DNA of 64,000 bases from Rhopalosiphum padi (Eukaryota > Arthropoda > Insecta > Hemiptera > Aphididae). This document shows positions 37,302-54,106 of the stretch, one piece after another. The position numbers and the translations under genes were made by a program. The DNA lies in assembly GCF_020882245.1 (NCBI RefSeq), contig NC_083597.1:79276152-79340151 (forward strand). The letters run 5' to 3'. Under the pieces are notes generated by a model. The model did no database searches, was not told the origin of the DNA, and was given only the letters and a program-made list of their open reading frames with translations. The stretch's first letter is position 1, and the number at the start of each line of letters is the position of its first letter.

Positions 37302-40300
37302 TTATATTACGACGGAGTGTCTCGCGCACAGCGGATTTCGGTTTGAAGATTTCGGCGAATCTTTTACAACGGAAAAGTTCAAGGCCGTTTAGTAACCTTA
37401 TATCTATTCGATACACCTTCGTTATCAGTATAGAAACCTATACGAGTGACGAAGTTTTGATTGCCCTCTTGCCGTGTATATTAAATATATAAACGAATTA
37501 TCAACTTGATGATAATATAATCACTATATAGTATTATATCAATGTATATAATATTATTATGTTTATGAATTTCATATACCTAATTATCGATTTTTGATCG
37601 AATTAACCTATGACCGTTGTATGTTTTTTATTATTATTTCATTATATTACTAAAAGGAAAAATAATTTTTATTTATTTTTTTAAGACACTTTTGCACATA
37701 GTTTTTTTTTCGTTTGTATTCATCTACAACTAAAGAATGATATATTAATCTAAGAGATTCAATTCCCTATACTCATTACGCGATTAATTGGCATTAAAAA
37801 TAAACGATTTCATTCATACTTTATGGGAAACCATACCAAGGTTATTTATTTTGCAATAGCTATAATAAAGCTTCAATACGTTAACTAGATATTTTTTATG
37901 CCTAAATGCACATTGTAATGCGTGTTTAAGACGTTTAAGTGTATTAAATAATATAATAATAATAGGAATAATCTATGTTCGACTGGGTCAATGAACTGTT
38001 AACTGCTGACATTTACATGAATAAGAATTGCTAACACAAATTCAAACTATAAAGCTTTCGAATGACGACAATAATGACAAAATATAAGAAACAAGAAATG
38101 ATTTCACTAATTAACAGAAAATAATTTTACGAGTTGAAATAGCTAAACTACCGGCTTTACAATTCGGACCACATTCCCGCACACACTACTTCATCCGAGC
38201 CGAGAGCCAAATACCACACATATAAATGTGTACAATTGGCATATTATAACGTACTTGTTACATATGCACGAGTAGGTGGAAAAGTAAAATTAAAATATTG
38301 AAAAATAGTATTTATGATAATAACAATTTTTACAATACCATTTATAATGTGTTGTTACAATTATAATATATTATAGACACGATAATTTTATACTAAATAT
38401 ATTATATGTCATGTCAAATGAAAATATTAAAAAAATAAATTAAACAATTATTTTATCTTCTAAATGGTTTGTTTTATTAAGCGTACTGAATACACTTAAT
38501 GGAACGATGATACCGGTTTAATTATAAAGCATTGTTACGTCATGCCACGAAAATGTTTTCTTTTTATTATTATCGAATTAGTAGATACGACCAAAAATGG
38601 TAAATTGATTGACATTATCCATAAAAAGACACACGTCTGTGCAAAAATAAAAAAAAAATGAAAACATATAAGAATGTAAATAGAAACTATTACGAATAAC
38701 GAAGTGAAAACTGAAAAGAATAAAATGTTTGTTTGAAAAACCGTTCCAACACAATATAAACACATATTATAAGTACGTATTATTTTAAATTTTGTGAGTG
38801 CAAAACAAAATGTAATGAAATTAAATATAAATGTAATTAATAATGTTTGAATTAGATTTACCTTAGAGTAAAACTTATAAAAGTAAAATAATAATTTAAA
38901 TTAAAATAATAGTAATAAAAATTCCAATAAAATGAATTTAAACGTTTGTACTGCTAATAGGAATTTAAACTTTAGATCTATTATTAAAAACAAAAGTAAA
39001 ACAAAACTAATGCTATTCGTTTTAAAAGTGTACGAGAGATCACACGAAACTTAAAAAAAATTAACTGGCAGCTAGCACGCAACTGAATAATATTATTCAA
39101 GTCTAGACTAGACCAGTCGACAGCTGTTACACAGAGTGACCACCATTGCGAGCGCTCACCTACCGGCAACGAAACCGTGCAGCGTATAATGTGTTTTTGA
39201 TTATCATCGTTTTGTCGAAATTTATCTTGTACAATAATAATAATTGAACATTTACGATTCACGTGTTTGGAGGAGGGCTGATAACTCCGTTGTTGTAATG
39301 CATATAGTAATATTATACCTGTCAATACACGACGATAACCCATGGAGAATATAATATCATAATAATAATAGTATAATTGCAGTAGCCAGTAAATACTGCT
39401 AAAAACATTTAAACAAATTGCACACAATTTTTTCACATAATAAATTCCAATAACAACCATAGTTATACTGTTAATGAAACTACCTATAATGTCACAAAAT
39501 ACATCACAATCCCGATAATGATAAGTATAATATAATATAACATATTATATACTCAAGGTATTTTCGTTTAACAACGCTCAAAATTAAAAAAAAAAATAAG
39601 TCACTAGACGTTCATGGGGAACTCGTTACACAGAATAACATTATGTATATTTAAATGATAATTTTACCGAACGTTTGATACGCGTGTAAGTACAGTATGT
39701 GTAATGCATGCAATATACTGTGTAGCAGGCTATATTTTATTTTTTAGTCGTAAGGAAGATGTTGTAATTACACATGTTTGATATAAACATAGACACGTTT
39801 TTGTTGCATAATGATTTAAAATAGTAACTTGGAAGAAAAAAAATAGCACATCTTATTATGTAAAACGCTTTAAACAATGCCAAAATAATATATATATATA
39901 ATATAGTATTATATACGATACACCATATTAAAGCATAAATAGGTATTTAACCAAATATAGTAATTATATTTGCCGTAAAACTTTTTGAATGAAATGATTT
40001 TTAACAATACAACGACGAATCACGTCGACACGCGAATCATAATTATTAATTATTATGATATTATTGTACAAAGCTATATTATATTGATCGAATTTTTGGG
40101 GAACCGACGTCATCGAAAACCTCCATAGTTATACTATAGGCATAGTTTCTATATAGTCACACAGTCATTGAATGTAGGTATATAAATATATACAACATAT
40201 GGATAGGTGGGAGACGGAAAACATATGTTTTACAAGTATATTACACACGCTACCGTGGTTGGCTTAGAGCATTCATATTTATAATGACAACGCTATGCAG

Positions 40301-43300
40301 TCGGCTACAATTATTTAATTTTTTATTGATTTTGATTATGGTTTCATTATAATTATAATATAATATTAGCCCACCCGCCCGCCCGCTCGAGTAGACGCAT
40401 ATTGTGGACGTAACAAACGAATAATATGCCTTTGAATGATCAAGGTTCGTTTTTTCTCGCGAGCAAAAAAAAATAATATACATTGATTAAATAATTAATT
40501 ATTCACGTTCGACATATCATTAATAAGAGTGCCTAATCAAATATGAAAACTGGCACAACGAGACGATGACGACGATATATTCATCACGCTGTGTTATATT
40601 ATAAGTGTTTATATAATTATTTTTTTCTCAAATTTTTTTTCTTATTACCGGTCCTGGTCCAGGCGCAGTCAAAGTTACGAATATAATATTTAAATGAAAC
40701 CCACGGCGTTTTAAGACACGCAGTGATCTTAAAATAGCGAAGCGTGTATTTTCGTAAACAAATCCAGTTCCGAAATTATATACCTCTACTTTATATAATC
40801 TCTCACTCTCGCTCAACGGCGACGTTGGACACGATAATAGATGAGGATTGATGGTAGAAAAAAACAACACAAATATTGAATAAAGATATTCTTGGCTGAT
40901 CGGCTATCTGAAATCATTTCTGTAGAGCAAATCAAAATACTTGAGAAAATAAATAAATAAAATGCACCCCCGAATCCTGCAAAATATTTATATAGCATTA
41001 TATTAATGATGACAATCATTCCATTACCATCCTTCCACATTAAGTGTATGCAGTTGCATTAAGATATAAAGTGCATCAAACAGTATATTATTAATATAGT
41101 TGTGATGACCGCTCATTTAGGTCGATTAAAAGATGATCTCTTCGACATGATCGTCCTAAAAAAAGCAACAAAAAAAATTCAAATAAAATATATGTACTAC
41201 AAATTTTAACGAAATTTTTAGCGATGAATTTTTAAAAATCACAATTATTGTATTCGGCAAAAATAATACTTTTCGATCTCTGTGAGCTTGAAACTAAACT
41301 GCATATATCTGACATGTGAATAAATTAAAACATTCATCGGTGACTGCGCATTAGTTTGTAAGAGATACATCGGCTGAATTATACTATATTATATAGGTAT
41401 ACCACTGACTCCACGTCGAAATAAATACAGCTTTGTGAATACATTATACACTATGTGTTTCTAGGTCATCTGGAAAACATGGTTTCAACTTCGCACGTTT
41501 TTTTTCCTTTCGGGAATATTGATAATAAATAATAATAATTATTAAAATAAAATCCTTCGGAGCGAACCCGATTTTCATGTATTTTTGTCATATAACAACA
41601 CTACGCGATTCTAAATTAACTGCAGTGAAACGCGCAACAACCAGACTGGATCTGAACCTAGGGGTTGTCCTGCAGGTTTAAGATTACGTTATACTACTAA
41701 TAATTAATAAATACACAATATGTTATTATGATTACTGACTGATTAATAAGAGTAATTCGTATCGGTAGTTTTACTTTTTTTTTTTTGGTTGTATATTATT
41801 TATAAGTTATAAGATCTCACAGACAACAGTAAAATAATTTTCAAAACAAGACGTTCTGTACATATTATAATGTAATAACTGAAATATACGTCATAGTTTT
41901 CATTTTGTATTTTCCTATTTCTTAGCCGTGTAATAGTAATTAGTAATTACAATACGAGTATTTTAGGTTGTAGGTATATTATAGCTGAGCGTCAAAAATA
42001 ATAATAAAATAATTAATGTATGATTATATTATGGCATAATGCGCAAACTACGATCCGTTTACGATTTATCACATTACATATATATATATAGATATATTAT
42101 TAATCTATTATATTTATCATATTATAATAAATGTACCGGTAAAAATATAAACAACATATCAGCAATTGGATATAACATTAGTAAATTTAACATACATAAT
42201 ATAATTTATATAAGTCTAAAATATTATTGTTAAAGAGGAAAAAATGATTTACAAACAGATAACAATATTATATTATTATATTATCAAAGATTTATGATAT
42301 TTTTTAATGAACGTATGAACTTAAATAATATAGAAAACATTTAAAGTAAATTAGAAAACCTATGAATAAATAATAAAATCAGTTTTAGTATATCTATACT
42401 AAATTAGGTATAGCTTGTATAATAGTGTTATCAAAATATAACGGTTTTTGAACCCAAATAATACCAATCAATTTAAATTATATCAAACGATTATAAATGA
42501 ACATTATTTGTTTATTTGATAATAAACTACAATAATTAATTAAATTTAAGTGTTTAGTCTTAAAATTAATAATTTAGTTATTAATTAAAAATGTTGGTCA
42601 TGACAAAAAAAATTACTTAGATACAATTTATCCAGGAAAAACATTAAAATTTTAATTTTCCTAGACAATGCTGGAAACGGATTTTTATAAATTATTAATA
42701 CTAAAATATGCCGATTAATTAATGATAAGTGTCAATAATACTATATAGATATATTTGAATCCTATTTAGTGGAAGGTATAATGTATATATGATTTGTGTC
42801 AAGAGCAACGACACCAAAATTTTAAAAACCTACATACAGGAATACGCGAAACAGGAAATTTTTAAGCTTACGTCATAGCATACCTATTCTACCAACTTCT
42901 TTAATGGTGTGAAGTGTGAACATGAAAATACGAATAGGCTTAATGTTTTTAGACATTACACTACAGTAATTAGTAGGTACTATAGGTACTAAAAAATGCA
43001 CGTAAACAACAACATATTCTCGGCAAAAATATTTTACTTTCTGACCTGCGTCCAAAATATTTAGTTTTATTTGTATTGGCTACGGTCTGCTCCAATATGT
43101 GTATATATATATATATTTATGTGTGTGTACTGTGTATGTATTGTGAGTATGTGTATTGGCGTCGCCGAATATGTGTAATAAAATGGATGTGCGCACGATC
43201 ATGATTTATTGTTTCGCGGTATAATATAAAACACTCAATCAATTCCTTAAGGATTTTGGTTCGGTGACATTATTAACTACTCTCGTTGACGCTACGATTT

Positions 43301-43362
43301 AAACCTTATATTATTATTAATGTCGCCTGCATAAACTATAAATTAATTTGTTCTATGATGAT

Positions 43363-43402
43363 ACATATATATATATATATATACTACATAGAGAGAGAGA
43401 GA
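43363..43402. repeat. (AT)n and (GA)n microsatellites
   Basis: An AT run is followed closely by a GA run, in the large sima intron. Confidence 0.85.
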
Positions 43403-46400
43403 TACACACTAACCTAGCTAATTAATCTTATTTTCAGTATTTATGACGAAATATGATGTTTATTAAAAAAAAAAAAATATTGATAACAATAAATAATTAT
43501 TAGCACCATTACTATGAATATTGATTTTAACTAAATATAGTACGAAACCTGTGTGATTGTTAAGTCCAGTATAATGTGTTGATGAACCAAAAAATTTCAC
43601 AAAAATTAAAAAAAAACTAAAACGTTTAGTAATTAAATACAACTGTGACAACGTTCAAAAAGAAGTATATAACTTTTCATACACGTCAAGCCGAAGGCAT
43701 ATTATACTGATTATAGATATTGATAATTATGCAAGAGAACCACAACATTATTTAAACCTAGTATCGTATAAATTATCATAAAAAACCTGCCGGACTACTT
43801 AAAAAGGAAAATGTTTCATTTTAACGATACCGACACTATGTCTCAACTACGTCAAAACTTTCAATTCGGTGATTAGATGATACCAAATATTTTTTTCTAT
43901 ATTTGCGTGTCATTAGAGAAGTCAAAACAATAATAAAAACGAAAAATAAATATTAAAACTTAAAACTATAATATTTATTTTTAACATCAACCCAGTGCTG
44001 CAGAATGTAATATTATCTACAAATGAAACGATTATTGTAACCGAATTAAAATCAATTTAATTAAAAGTTGTGGGTAAACGAAAAACAATGTCACTACAAC
44101 ATACATTCAATTCGTTATCTATGTGTATATATACATATAATATATTTATTTAAACATTGTATACAAAATAATTTCGAATTAGGTATATTCGCAAAAATAG
44201 AACACACCTTGTCATATTGAAATATTTAATTATTTTTTTATCGTTTTTTTTTTTACACTATAATATATTTTTAGATAGGTACACATAAGTATACCACAAA
44301 TGAATGATTTATGCATTTTGATTCGTTGGCGTGCCGAATAGAATTAATTAGACATACAGCAGGTAATTATTCCTTTGTTTCAAGTTACTAGGTTACTTAT
44401 ATATCTCATGACCATTAAGTACAATATAATTATCATGAATGAAATATATTATATACATGTGTGTGTATGTCGACACTAAAATAAATTGTAGTATTGGTAT
44501 AAAAATATAGTAATATAGGTAATACAACCATGTGTTTTATAAAATTAACGAATATTTTGCTTCGATAAATGTAAAAAAGAATATACTATTAGAATAAAAC
44601 TATTAATTTATTTTGTTCAAAATAGAGCAGACAAATTTAATTTGCCAAGTATAAATCCTATAAATATAATAATTGTTTTAGATACGAACATTGATAAGAT
44701 ATGAATACTGTCATTTGGCCTTGATAGCCTAAATTGGTTTCCATTAGTATTGAATTAATACTTTAAGTTACCTATATATTTTATCGACTAGTTACATTTC
44801 GTCAATAGTGTACATAAAATAAACAAATTTCAATTTTGTTGTTTTACATAATTTCAATAATGAATATTCATTATCTTTTGAACATTATGTTTCTGTAGTT
44901 TACCGAGCGTACACTCAGCATATAATTAATGAACCAATCTACCAAAAAAAAAAAAAAAAGTTAGGTAATATGACCCAAGATAAGTTCTTTAGTTTGTTTT
45001 TATACACATTGGTATATACGATTATATATATTTTGTTAAGGCTAACTTAATTATTTTAAGTGTGTTACCTTATTCTAAATAGAATATGCATATTACACAA
45101 TTATTATTTATTAATGTGAACTGAAAAAAATACTGTACATGGAGGTACCTGCAAATAAAATGTATCATAATTATATATGATACTTTAATTATAAATAAAA
45201 TTTGACGTTTTATTTAAAATATAATTGCATATACAATTTTAACGAGTTATTATTTGTTTACTGAATATGCAATAAAAAATAATTATAATAATAGAATTAA
45301 ACTAAATATTAGGCAAGTTTTTATTCAATAATCAGATGAATAAAATTAAAAAGTTAATATTTTACTTAATTTAGTTTGAATTATGGTTTTAAAAATAAGA
45401 ATATTTAACTATTAAATATTTGATAAATAAAACAAGCAATCAATAAAAAACCATGCGTAAATAATCTTATGATAAATCTAACTTCTGTAAATCTCATACT
45501 AACATGAGTTCTATTACTTTTTTTAACTCTTATAATCTGTTAAATTGGCTTTTATTAACTAAAAAAATATATAACATCATATACAATTATAACGTCCAAT
45601 TGGTATACAATTAAACGTCAATAATACTTAAATATAAAACAATACTCAAACAACAGTACAACACGTACCTACCACTTTAACACAAACATAAAAACTTAAC
45701 ATAAAATTAAAAATGTAGTACATTATATTGTATCCTAAATTTTAACAGGGTTAAAAATATTTGCTTACTAGAATTATAAGCTTAACGACCAAATAATATA
45801 AGATGTAACGATAACGTAATGTGTTTACACTTGAATTTTATTGTTCAATCATAAACATAATATTTGAGCTCAACAGAATTGCCAACAGACATGATGTATA
45901 TTACATATATAAATATTATATGTTGAGATACAAACTTAAAAATAATATAGTTTACGTATGTTCATCGTTCGTCCGAAAGATGTTTTTAGTGTAGGTACCT
46001 ATATTAGTCCTATTGTAATTACTATTTAGAATCTACAACAATACTACAACACAATATTTTTTTATGCAATCATATAATCATATATAAAAGACAAAAGTTT
46101 GAAAATAATATTATACTATTTGTTTTTGGTTTGATCTATGAAAATGGAGCTCAATTGCCAGCACGAGGTTGGAGGGAAGTATTAAAATAACAATACTGTG
46201 AGAAAGGTAAACAATGCTGACTATACAAGTTTAAATAACGAAAAAAATTTCAAAAAAATTCTAATGAGTAGCGGTGGTAAGAAGAGTTACTCAAGGCGAG
46301 CGTGTGGCCTTGTTTTGATTGTTGGAGAAAATTTTTACAAAGCGGGCCGCTAATTTTAGAATCGTTCAGAAATAGAGTTATACATCGACCGCGACGTCAC

Positions 46401-49400
46401 TATACCGTAGACTATATTATATACTATGCGGACAAGTCACAATCGTGAAAAAAAAACGCTCAAGCATTAATTTATGGCTTGTGAGCCGTTATATTTTTTA
46501 TAGCGATAAATCTCGCAGTAAATTAACTTTTCACCACTCATCGATAGGTATAATAGGTATATATAGTGTCGGAAATATTTTCGGCACAACGTTTTTATCT
46601 TCAAAACGACCCATTATTATCATGGTGCAGCGTATAGATGTATTATTTTATTAAGATTTAAGTGCGACGTCAGTCGTATTCGACCAAAAAATCTAGATAA
46701 ATCAGCGAACATACATATACGCATGGTACCTATATCTCATATACCTAACCAGCTACCTACTTCACACAAACGTATATAATATATAATTTGTAGTATACGA
46801 CGCATAACGAGGGCAGAGTAAATAACATTTTACACCTCTGATGACGCCGGCGTTCTGAATAAAACATCATTAACGCATCATATTATTATATTATGATTTG
46901 GATTTTATTTTTCCGTAATAAAATTATATTATTATAGTGCGTACATAACGATAGTATACGCAACCTATAATGTTATAATTTATAAGTACCTATATGCGTT
47001 ATTGCATTATACTAATATACTATATAATGTAACGCGTACAAATGAATAATGATTAATAAATAATAAATGTGATGTACATTTTTTTTTACAATAAAAAAAT
47101 TGTTTGGAACTCACTAAATATCTATTCAATACAATACAGTTACATTATTATCTTATCTTAAGAAAATCACCTAGTTAGCCTTTAACATAACAAAATTATG
47201 AAAGATTTCAAACCAGCGAACGTTATCTCCAGTATGATAGGTATATATTATATCATAGTTCTATCATATATTATGGATGTATGGGTTCAACTTTTAACTG
47301 ACCCGTCGAACTATGATGTTCATTAAAACATAATTAATTTATGTGCTAAAAATATATTCACAGTTCATATTCATGGAGGTAAAACAACAAAACTGCAAGA
47401 AAAACATGTCTGGACTTGCTTGCAATAAGTCGGTAAATAAGCGTATACATCATCATGCTCATTAATAGCCATACTATAGAAAAACTGTTTTAATGTATAA
47501 TAAAAATACATTGAGTTTTTAAAATCAATAATGACCACATTAAACTATCTAAACTCGAAGGGTCAATCGAAAGTCCAAATGTACCTACCTATATCATTTT
47601 GCAACGGTTATATATATCGTACAAACTACAAGATGTAAAACGATATTAAAAAGTTAAAACACTATTTTAAATTTACATTATTTCACAATGGATAAAACAA
47701 AAATTATAAAGAAACCATACTAGTAAAATGTATTTCTTTATCTCACAATTGAGTATCTAATATAGTTAAAAAAAACTTTTCACCGTATTTTACTAATTAT
47801 GATTACATTATTGAAATTAAAGTATTTTAAACTATATTATAAAGAATAACATAATATGTGTTTTACGAGAGCTAAATAAATTTCTTTAACATACTAATAA
47901 TTATAAATATTAAAAAACTTTAAGAAAAATAAACGCATATAACTTAATTAAAAAAAAAAAAATTTCAGATAAAACATAAATAATATATTATAGGTATATT
48001 ACAATTGTTATAATAAATAATATGATACACCTTAATTTAAACAATTTAATAATAATGAATGATATATGGAGAGATTTTTACTTTATTCTACTGTTATAGG
48101 TCAGCGAATTTTTTTTTACTAATGCAATCTCATAAAATCAGTAATAAAAAAAACGAAAAGTACAAGAACAAAAATAATTTTAAAAAATGTATCATCCAAT
48201 TGTATACACACATTATGTGTATCATAACTATTCGAATTATAAATAATTTTTGAAATATAATAATATACTTTTATACTTTTAAAGACATGCATATTAAAAC
48301 ATATAGCATTATCAACAATTGTATTTGTTTATTGTCACTGAAGTAAAACAGAAACCCAAATATTATATAATCTTAGCAATGTTCAAAAATAAACAATAAA
48401 TATGTGAATTATATCAAATGATAAACACAACAGTATATTTTTTAAGGTCTTAAGTTAAACCAATGTAGTTAGATAATAATGTTTCATCTGTACATAAACT
48501 GTGAAGGGTAGGAAAGAAAATTCAAATATGTACGAAACATGCTTATGAAACAAATATATATATATATATGTGTATCAGAAGAAAAAAAATATATATAGGT
48601 ATATTTATATAAAGAAATATAGAATATTAAGTTATTACAAAACTAAACTGTATAAGTTATTAAAAAATCTGTTGATAAAGTAAATTCATTTATAACAATT
48701 AATAATCAACAATAAGTTCTTCGTGGAGATAACTCTAAAATCATTGGAAATATTACATGAGTATTAATAAACATAATGATAAAAACAAACGAGAATAAAT
48801 TAGAATAAAATGATAATACAGATCATTTCTGAATATTGAGCTAGATCATTAAAAAAAGAGAAAGTTTTTTTTTTAACTACTAATTTAAACTTGTAATTTT
48901 ATAATAAATCACAATGAGCTGACTCTACTATACTAGTATGCGATTATATTTTTAAAGAATTTTTATTTAATTTTATAGGTAACTTGATTTTATTATTATG
49001 GTATGTATATTCATATTTTCCTATATCAAGTTTATAATATTAATTATAATGTTTAAAGAAAACCGAAAAAAATGTATAAAAATTGCATATTGGTGGTATT
49101 TACATAATATACCCATCATAGATACAAGTATTCTAGTTTTCTAATCAAATTTAGTTTATAACAATTAACTTGTCATGTTGTATGATGAATATGTACATTT
49201 CAAAATGATATCGGTGCGTGTAAACGTAAAGTGAAGTATATTCAATGAATATACATTTTTATACACTAAACCTATTAATTACATATAAATTATAATAAAT
49301 TAATACCTATGTGTTATAAAAAAGCAACCAATGGTCTATATACTTTATTTGTACACCAATATTACAAAAACTTAATCATCTATTATGGACTCGTCCAGAG

Positions 49401-52400
49401 GTGACCAACCGTATTCAAGCGCATGCGACTATATGAAGGCATTTATTTTCGAACAACTTATACACTACAGCAGCTTTCACGAATGTGTTAAGCGTATTAA
49501 AAAATAATAATAATTGCAACTGTGACACAGGACACAGGTACAACCTAAAACATTTAGTTAAAATAATTTATGAAAAAAATGTTTTAAATCTTCTATTAAT
49601 ATCCGTATATTATTCAACGATTATTATTTATTTTATTGTATTATAGATTAAAAATGAATTTTTAAATAGTGACACACCAAACAAATATGTTATAGACATC
49701 CATGAATTAAGTATTACTATACTTACTATTTTATAAATAAATTATTATTAGAAATAACTATTAATAAAATTCATATTACAATAATAAGTAATAACGATCT
49801 TTAATAACACTAATATAAATTATCCAATACCTAAGTATAAAAGTAATTGTAGTATGAAACGTGTAGTCTTAAAAATTATTTCAATTTTACGACGTTGAAA
49901 TATTTCTGAATTAATCATATTAAATTGTTTAAGTTTAACATATGTATTATTTACTATTTAAGGTGTCTGTATTACGTACATAGAATGAATATTGTTATGT
50001 ATCCATCCGTCCATTTGGACTTCCGTTGCCATAGTCGCAAAATACTATTGTTAGTTTTCTTTTAAACATTATTTTATAATATTTTGTTCGCCTAAACTAC
50101 CATTCTTATAAATTTATCGTTGTCTCTAATATTATGTTTTCTTATTGACATTAAATAAAATAAAATATTCTAATATTATTTCGTATAACAATATTATGTC
50201 ATATAATATATAATAAAGATACCAGTCAATAATAAATTATCACATGTTTTACTTAGATTTGACGATACGTTTCATTTATGTAAATTTGAACATAAAATAT
50301 CGAATTCGATTCGATTAGGCAATATATACATTTTACAATTCATTTCAAACTCATAAATTATATTAAGGTATAGATACACTCATAGAACCTATACATAGGA
50401 ACTCGCGTGTGTTTATAGACTGAGCATTTTTGATGTGGTATTATTATTTACTTTTAACAGAATACACCCGTTTTATGTAATAAATCCGTAGAAAATTCGT
50501 CGTGATTCCTTTAAATGAATGCATACCTACTTATTGTTTTGTTGTTATTTATGATTCGTATGAGTAACTTACACTTTATTCCATAATTTATTAAAAAAAT
50601 AATAATAACTGCATGAAACATCACAATACATAATATAAGTTCTTATATGATATTTCAACATTTGTCTACAATCTGAAGCATATGAAGATGTGAACAACGT
50701 GATAAATCATATGAATATAATTTGAATAAAATATCATAGTATGAATCTTTTTTTTTACATAATTCATTGTATAAATCGAGGGTAGTAGACCTATGGCACA
50801 AATAAAAAAAAAACTAATAGGTTTCACAAAAAGATGAATAATAAAAATATTGACTTGGTATTTTTAAACGCAATACTGCAATACTATACTATATTTTACA
50901 GAAAATACATACAAAAAATTATAATAAAAATCTAATATCATAATTAAATAAGTTCTTATAAAAAAAATAGCCAACCTGCATAAGGATTAGAATAATTTAT
51001 AAATGACGTCATATATATATATGTTTGCTATATTAAATATATTGTGTTATATTACTGCATGTGTCAGTTAAAATACCATATGCAGTGTTTTTCCGAATTT
51101 GATAAAACTGTGAATAGACTCCAAATTCTTTAAAAATAAAATTATAAAGGATTGTATTTTGTTAATTATAAATTGTATAAAAATGACACAATATTAAGTG
51201 ATTAAAATTTGTGTTTGATATTAATTATACCTAAATACATCATCATATATTATAAATTAAAAATATGGAACCATAATTATATCGGCTAATAAATACATAC
51301 AATTAAACAAATGCATGCGAATAATTTTATTACTTTTCGTAGTTCAATACACTTAATACTCAGAGAAAATAATTTATAGTAAGAATTTGTATTTATAGTA
51401 GTTACACCGTGGTACTTATCTTTTAATTGTTTTAATCTATTTACTCCACTTAACTTGTTTTAACTTGCCTATTATTATAATAATTTATAGATATCAGATA
51501 ATTAAACGTATATACTTTAGTATTATTTACTTATAAGAGTTGAATTTTATGCAAGATAATTTAGAAAACCATAAGTGTATAATACATTTCAATATAACTC
51601 AATCACTTGAAAAAAAAATTAACATCTATGAAAATAAAATGTATGTTTGAAATGATTTAATATATGTATATTATATTACAACAATACGTGATACAAGTGG
51701 TTTGAATAAAAAATAAAAACAAAATATTTAAAAATGATAACTAACATACATTAGTAAGAGTTGTTAAATATTACTGTCACTGTATATCCAATCAAATAAT
51801 AATCAATACAGCTACAGCTATACAAATATTCCAGAATTTTCTGAATCATAATAGTAACCTCATTATTTTTTATTTTTCAATCTTTGAAAGTTATTTAACC
51901 AAATAAAAAAAACAGCAATTTTAAATATTGCAATATAGTTTATTTGTGACCGATTACTATAAAATCACTAAAAGAATGATTTCATTAAAATTATAATATT
52001 ACATTAAATGCACATTTTATCAGACTTTCGAATTTCCAGGTAAATTTTAAATTAATTTACTGGTGACAAAAATAATTAATTTTTTTCTTATAATTAATAT
52101 TAATTTATACTAAATTTATTTTTTAATAAGATATTTGGAAGATACACAAAACATATAGATAAAATATTTAATAATAGGTAATATTAAAAATGCAATACGA
52201 TACTATATACTCATATTATATTACTTAAAATATGCCTCTCAGAATTGTACACATTTATAAAACGTTAATTTTATAAAACGCATATTATATTTGTGAATTG
52301 AAAGGTGCAAAAGTGTAATGGAAATAGAGTAAAGCCAATTCCATAAAACTACATCATAGGAATAGTAGAATAGAATGCAATAAAATCATATTTGAAAATT

Positions 52401-53559
52401 TGCAATCACGTACTAACACTGTTGTTACAATTTTTTTTATAAGTAAAAGAAGCTATCATATTTAATCTAGGTATAACATATGTTAAAAGAAAATTTGAAT
52501 CATAATAAACTCTACGTAAAATTGGTTTAAACAATCACAATGATCGAAATACGCACAGTTAACGCTTCGGTAACTCATTCAATATTGGTGGACACATAAT
52601 TTACTCAACCCAAGCAATATTTAACGAAAGGCAACTAATGGGGGATGGCTTATCATTATAATCCTCATAAATTAGCCACAAAACGTTTATAGATTTTTAC
52701 TAAAAAATTTGAGACCTCGATTACGTACACCTATTTCAAATCTGTATATGATGTAGGATATTTATGATTAGTGAAACTCGTTTATATTAAATAATCAATA
52801 CATTTTTATTTATTCGTGTAGTCTGTGACAATAGTTTATACAGCAAGGTCAGCATGATGGAGGCCGATATTTCTTATATATTCTACACTCGTCAACGCAA
52901 ACATTGCATGCAAATATAATAATATTATGGTTGACTTTAAAAATCAAGAATTTCTGGTTTTTAAAACAAGTGATTTGAGTGTTTTGCTTAAAAATAAAAG
53001 CTATTAAGTTTGTGCAATATTGTAAATAAATCAAATCAATTTGAAAAAGGTAATTAAAAATACGCATAATATTTAAACGAGAAGTGATGAGTTAATTAAA
53101 AAACAATAGTGACTGATGATTCAAATATAGAACACACAAGTCACAAACAACTTCGAGGATCTATTATATGCATGAAATTTCCTGAAAACCTGTAAAACAC
53201 TTATAAACTTAAATTAATAAAATTATACCTACATTATATATTTATATATATATACCAGACGAATTCTGTCTTTGTTTTTATGTTTTTAATCTTACGGGTA
53301 TTTAAAATATGAATAAAAACAATTTAGTTGTGCTTGTTTCGGACAAACGAGTCGTTAATTAAGCAAATATATACACGTGAATTACAATTCTTTTTTTCAC
53401 GCGTAATACTTACACTTAAACACATGAATAATTAATACAAACGTGCGGTATGGTTGGGTAAGGGTAAGGACATTTTTATATTTCATTTAATTGAATCTAT
53501 TGCACAAAACTATACTCCTCACGTACGCCTCAAATACTATTATGAGTAAATATAAATTA

Positions 53560-53693
53560 ATTTCAGGAGGGGTTAAAAAAAAATTTCCATTCTTAAATTT
53601 TAATTAATTATACAATCAAAATCAATGCCCGTGCCCCATACATTTCATGGTAGTGAACCCCTAACCCCCCTATATACGCCACTATAGTACATA
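53560..53693. mobile_element. transposon-end remnant
   Basis: The right edge CCCCCCTATATACGCCACTATAG, read on the other strand, begins CTATAGTGGCGTATATAGGG, similar to the TGGCGTAGCCA plus G-run end of the element near 4216. The left edge holds CAGGAGGGGTTAAAA, so the ends are poorly preserved. Confidence 0.35.
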
Positions 53694-54106
53694 GTACTAC
53701 TCAAATAATACGCTCAATTATGATAGTTTATTAATCTGATGCGCTTAGATTGCCTATATTAAACGCCGTGAAATAGTCAAAATTTTTTGTATATATATTT
53801 CAACTTTATACTTCTAATTTAAGACTTGTGCATTATGATTATATGATTATTAATTTAAATATGTATTATAAATTGAATGTATGCTACTGTAAAAAATAAT
53901 CTTATCATTAAAAAAAATATTAAGTTATTATAATTCATAAATATTTTTGTTTCAATTAATATTATTAAAAACTGATTAAAAAATGTCCTATTACAAAAAG
54001 TATATAGTGATTGTAAGTTAATACAAAAATAATGTTATTCAAATATAATTTAAAATTCATAATTAATTGCAGGTAATTAATAGTTCATTAATGTATTAAC
54101 CAATAG

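Noticed and set aside
39080..39200. Candidate alternative exon of sima before a GTGAGC donor on the minus strand
   Set aside because: No conserved peptide, no clear acceptor or start codon, and no phase evidence linking it to exon G.
49397..49412. CAGAGGTGACCAACC, like a hAT terminal repeat
   Set aside because: No matching inverted partner was seen nearby, so an element cannot be delimited.
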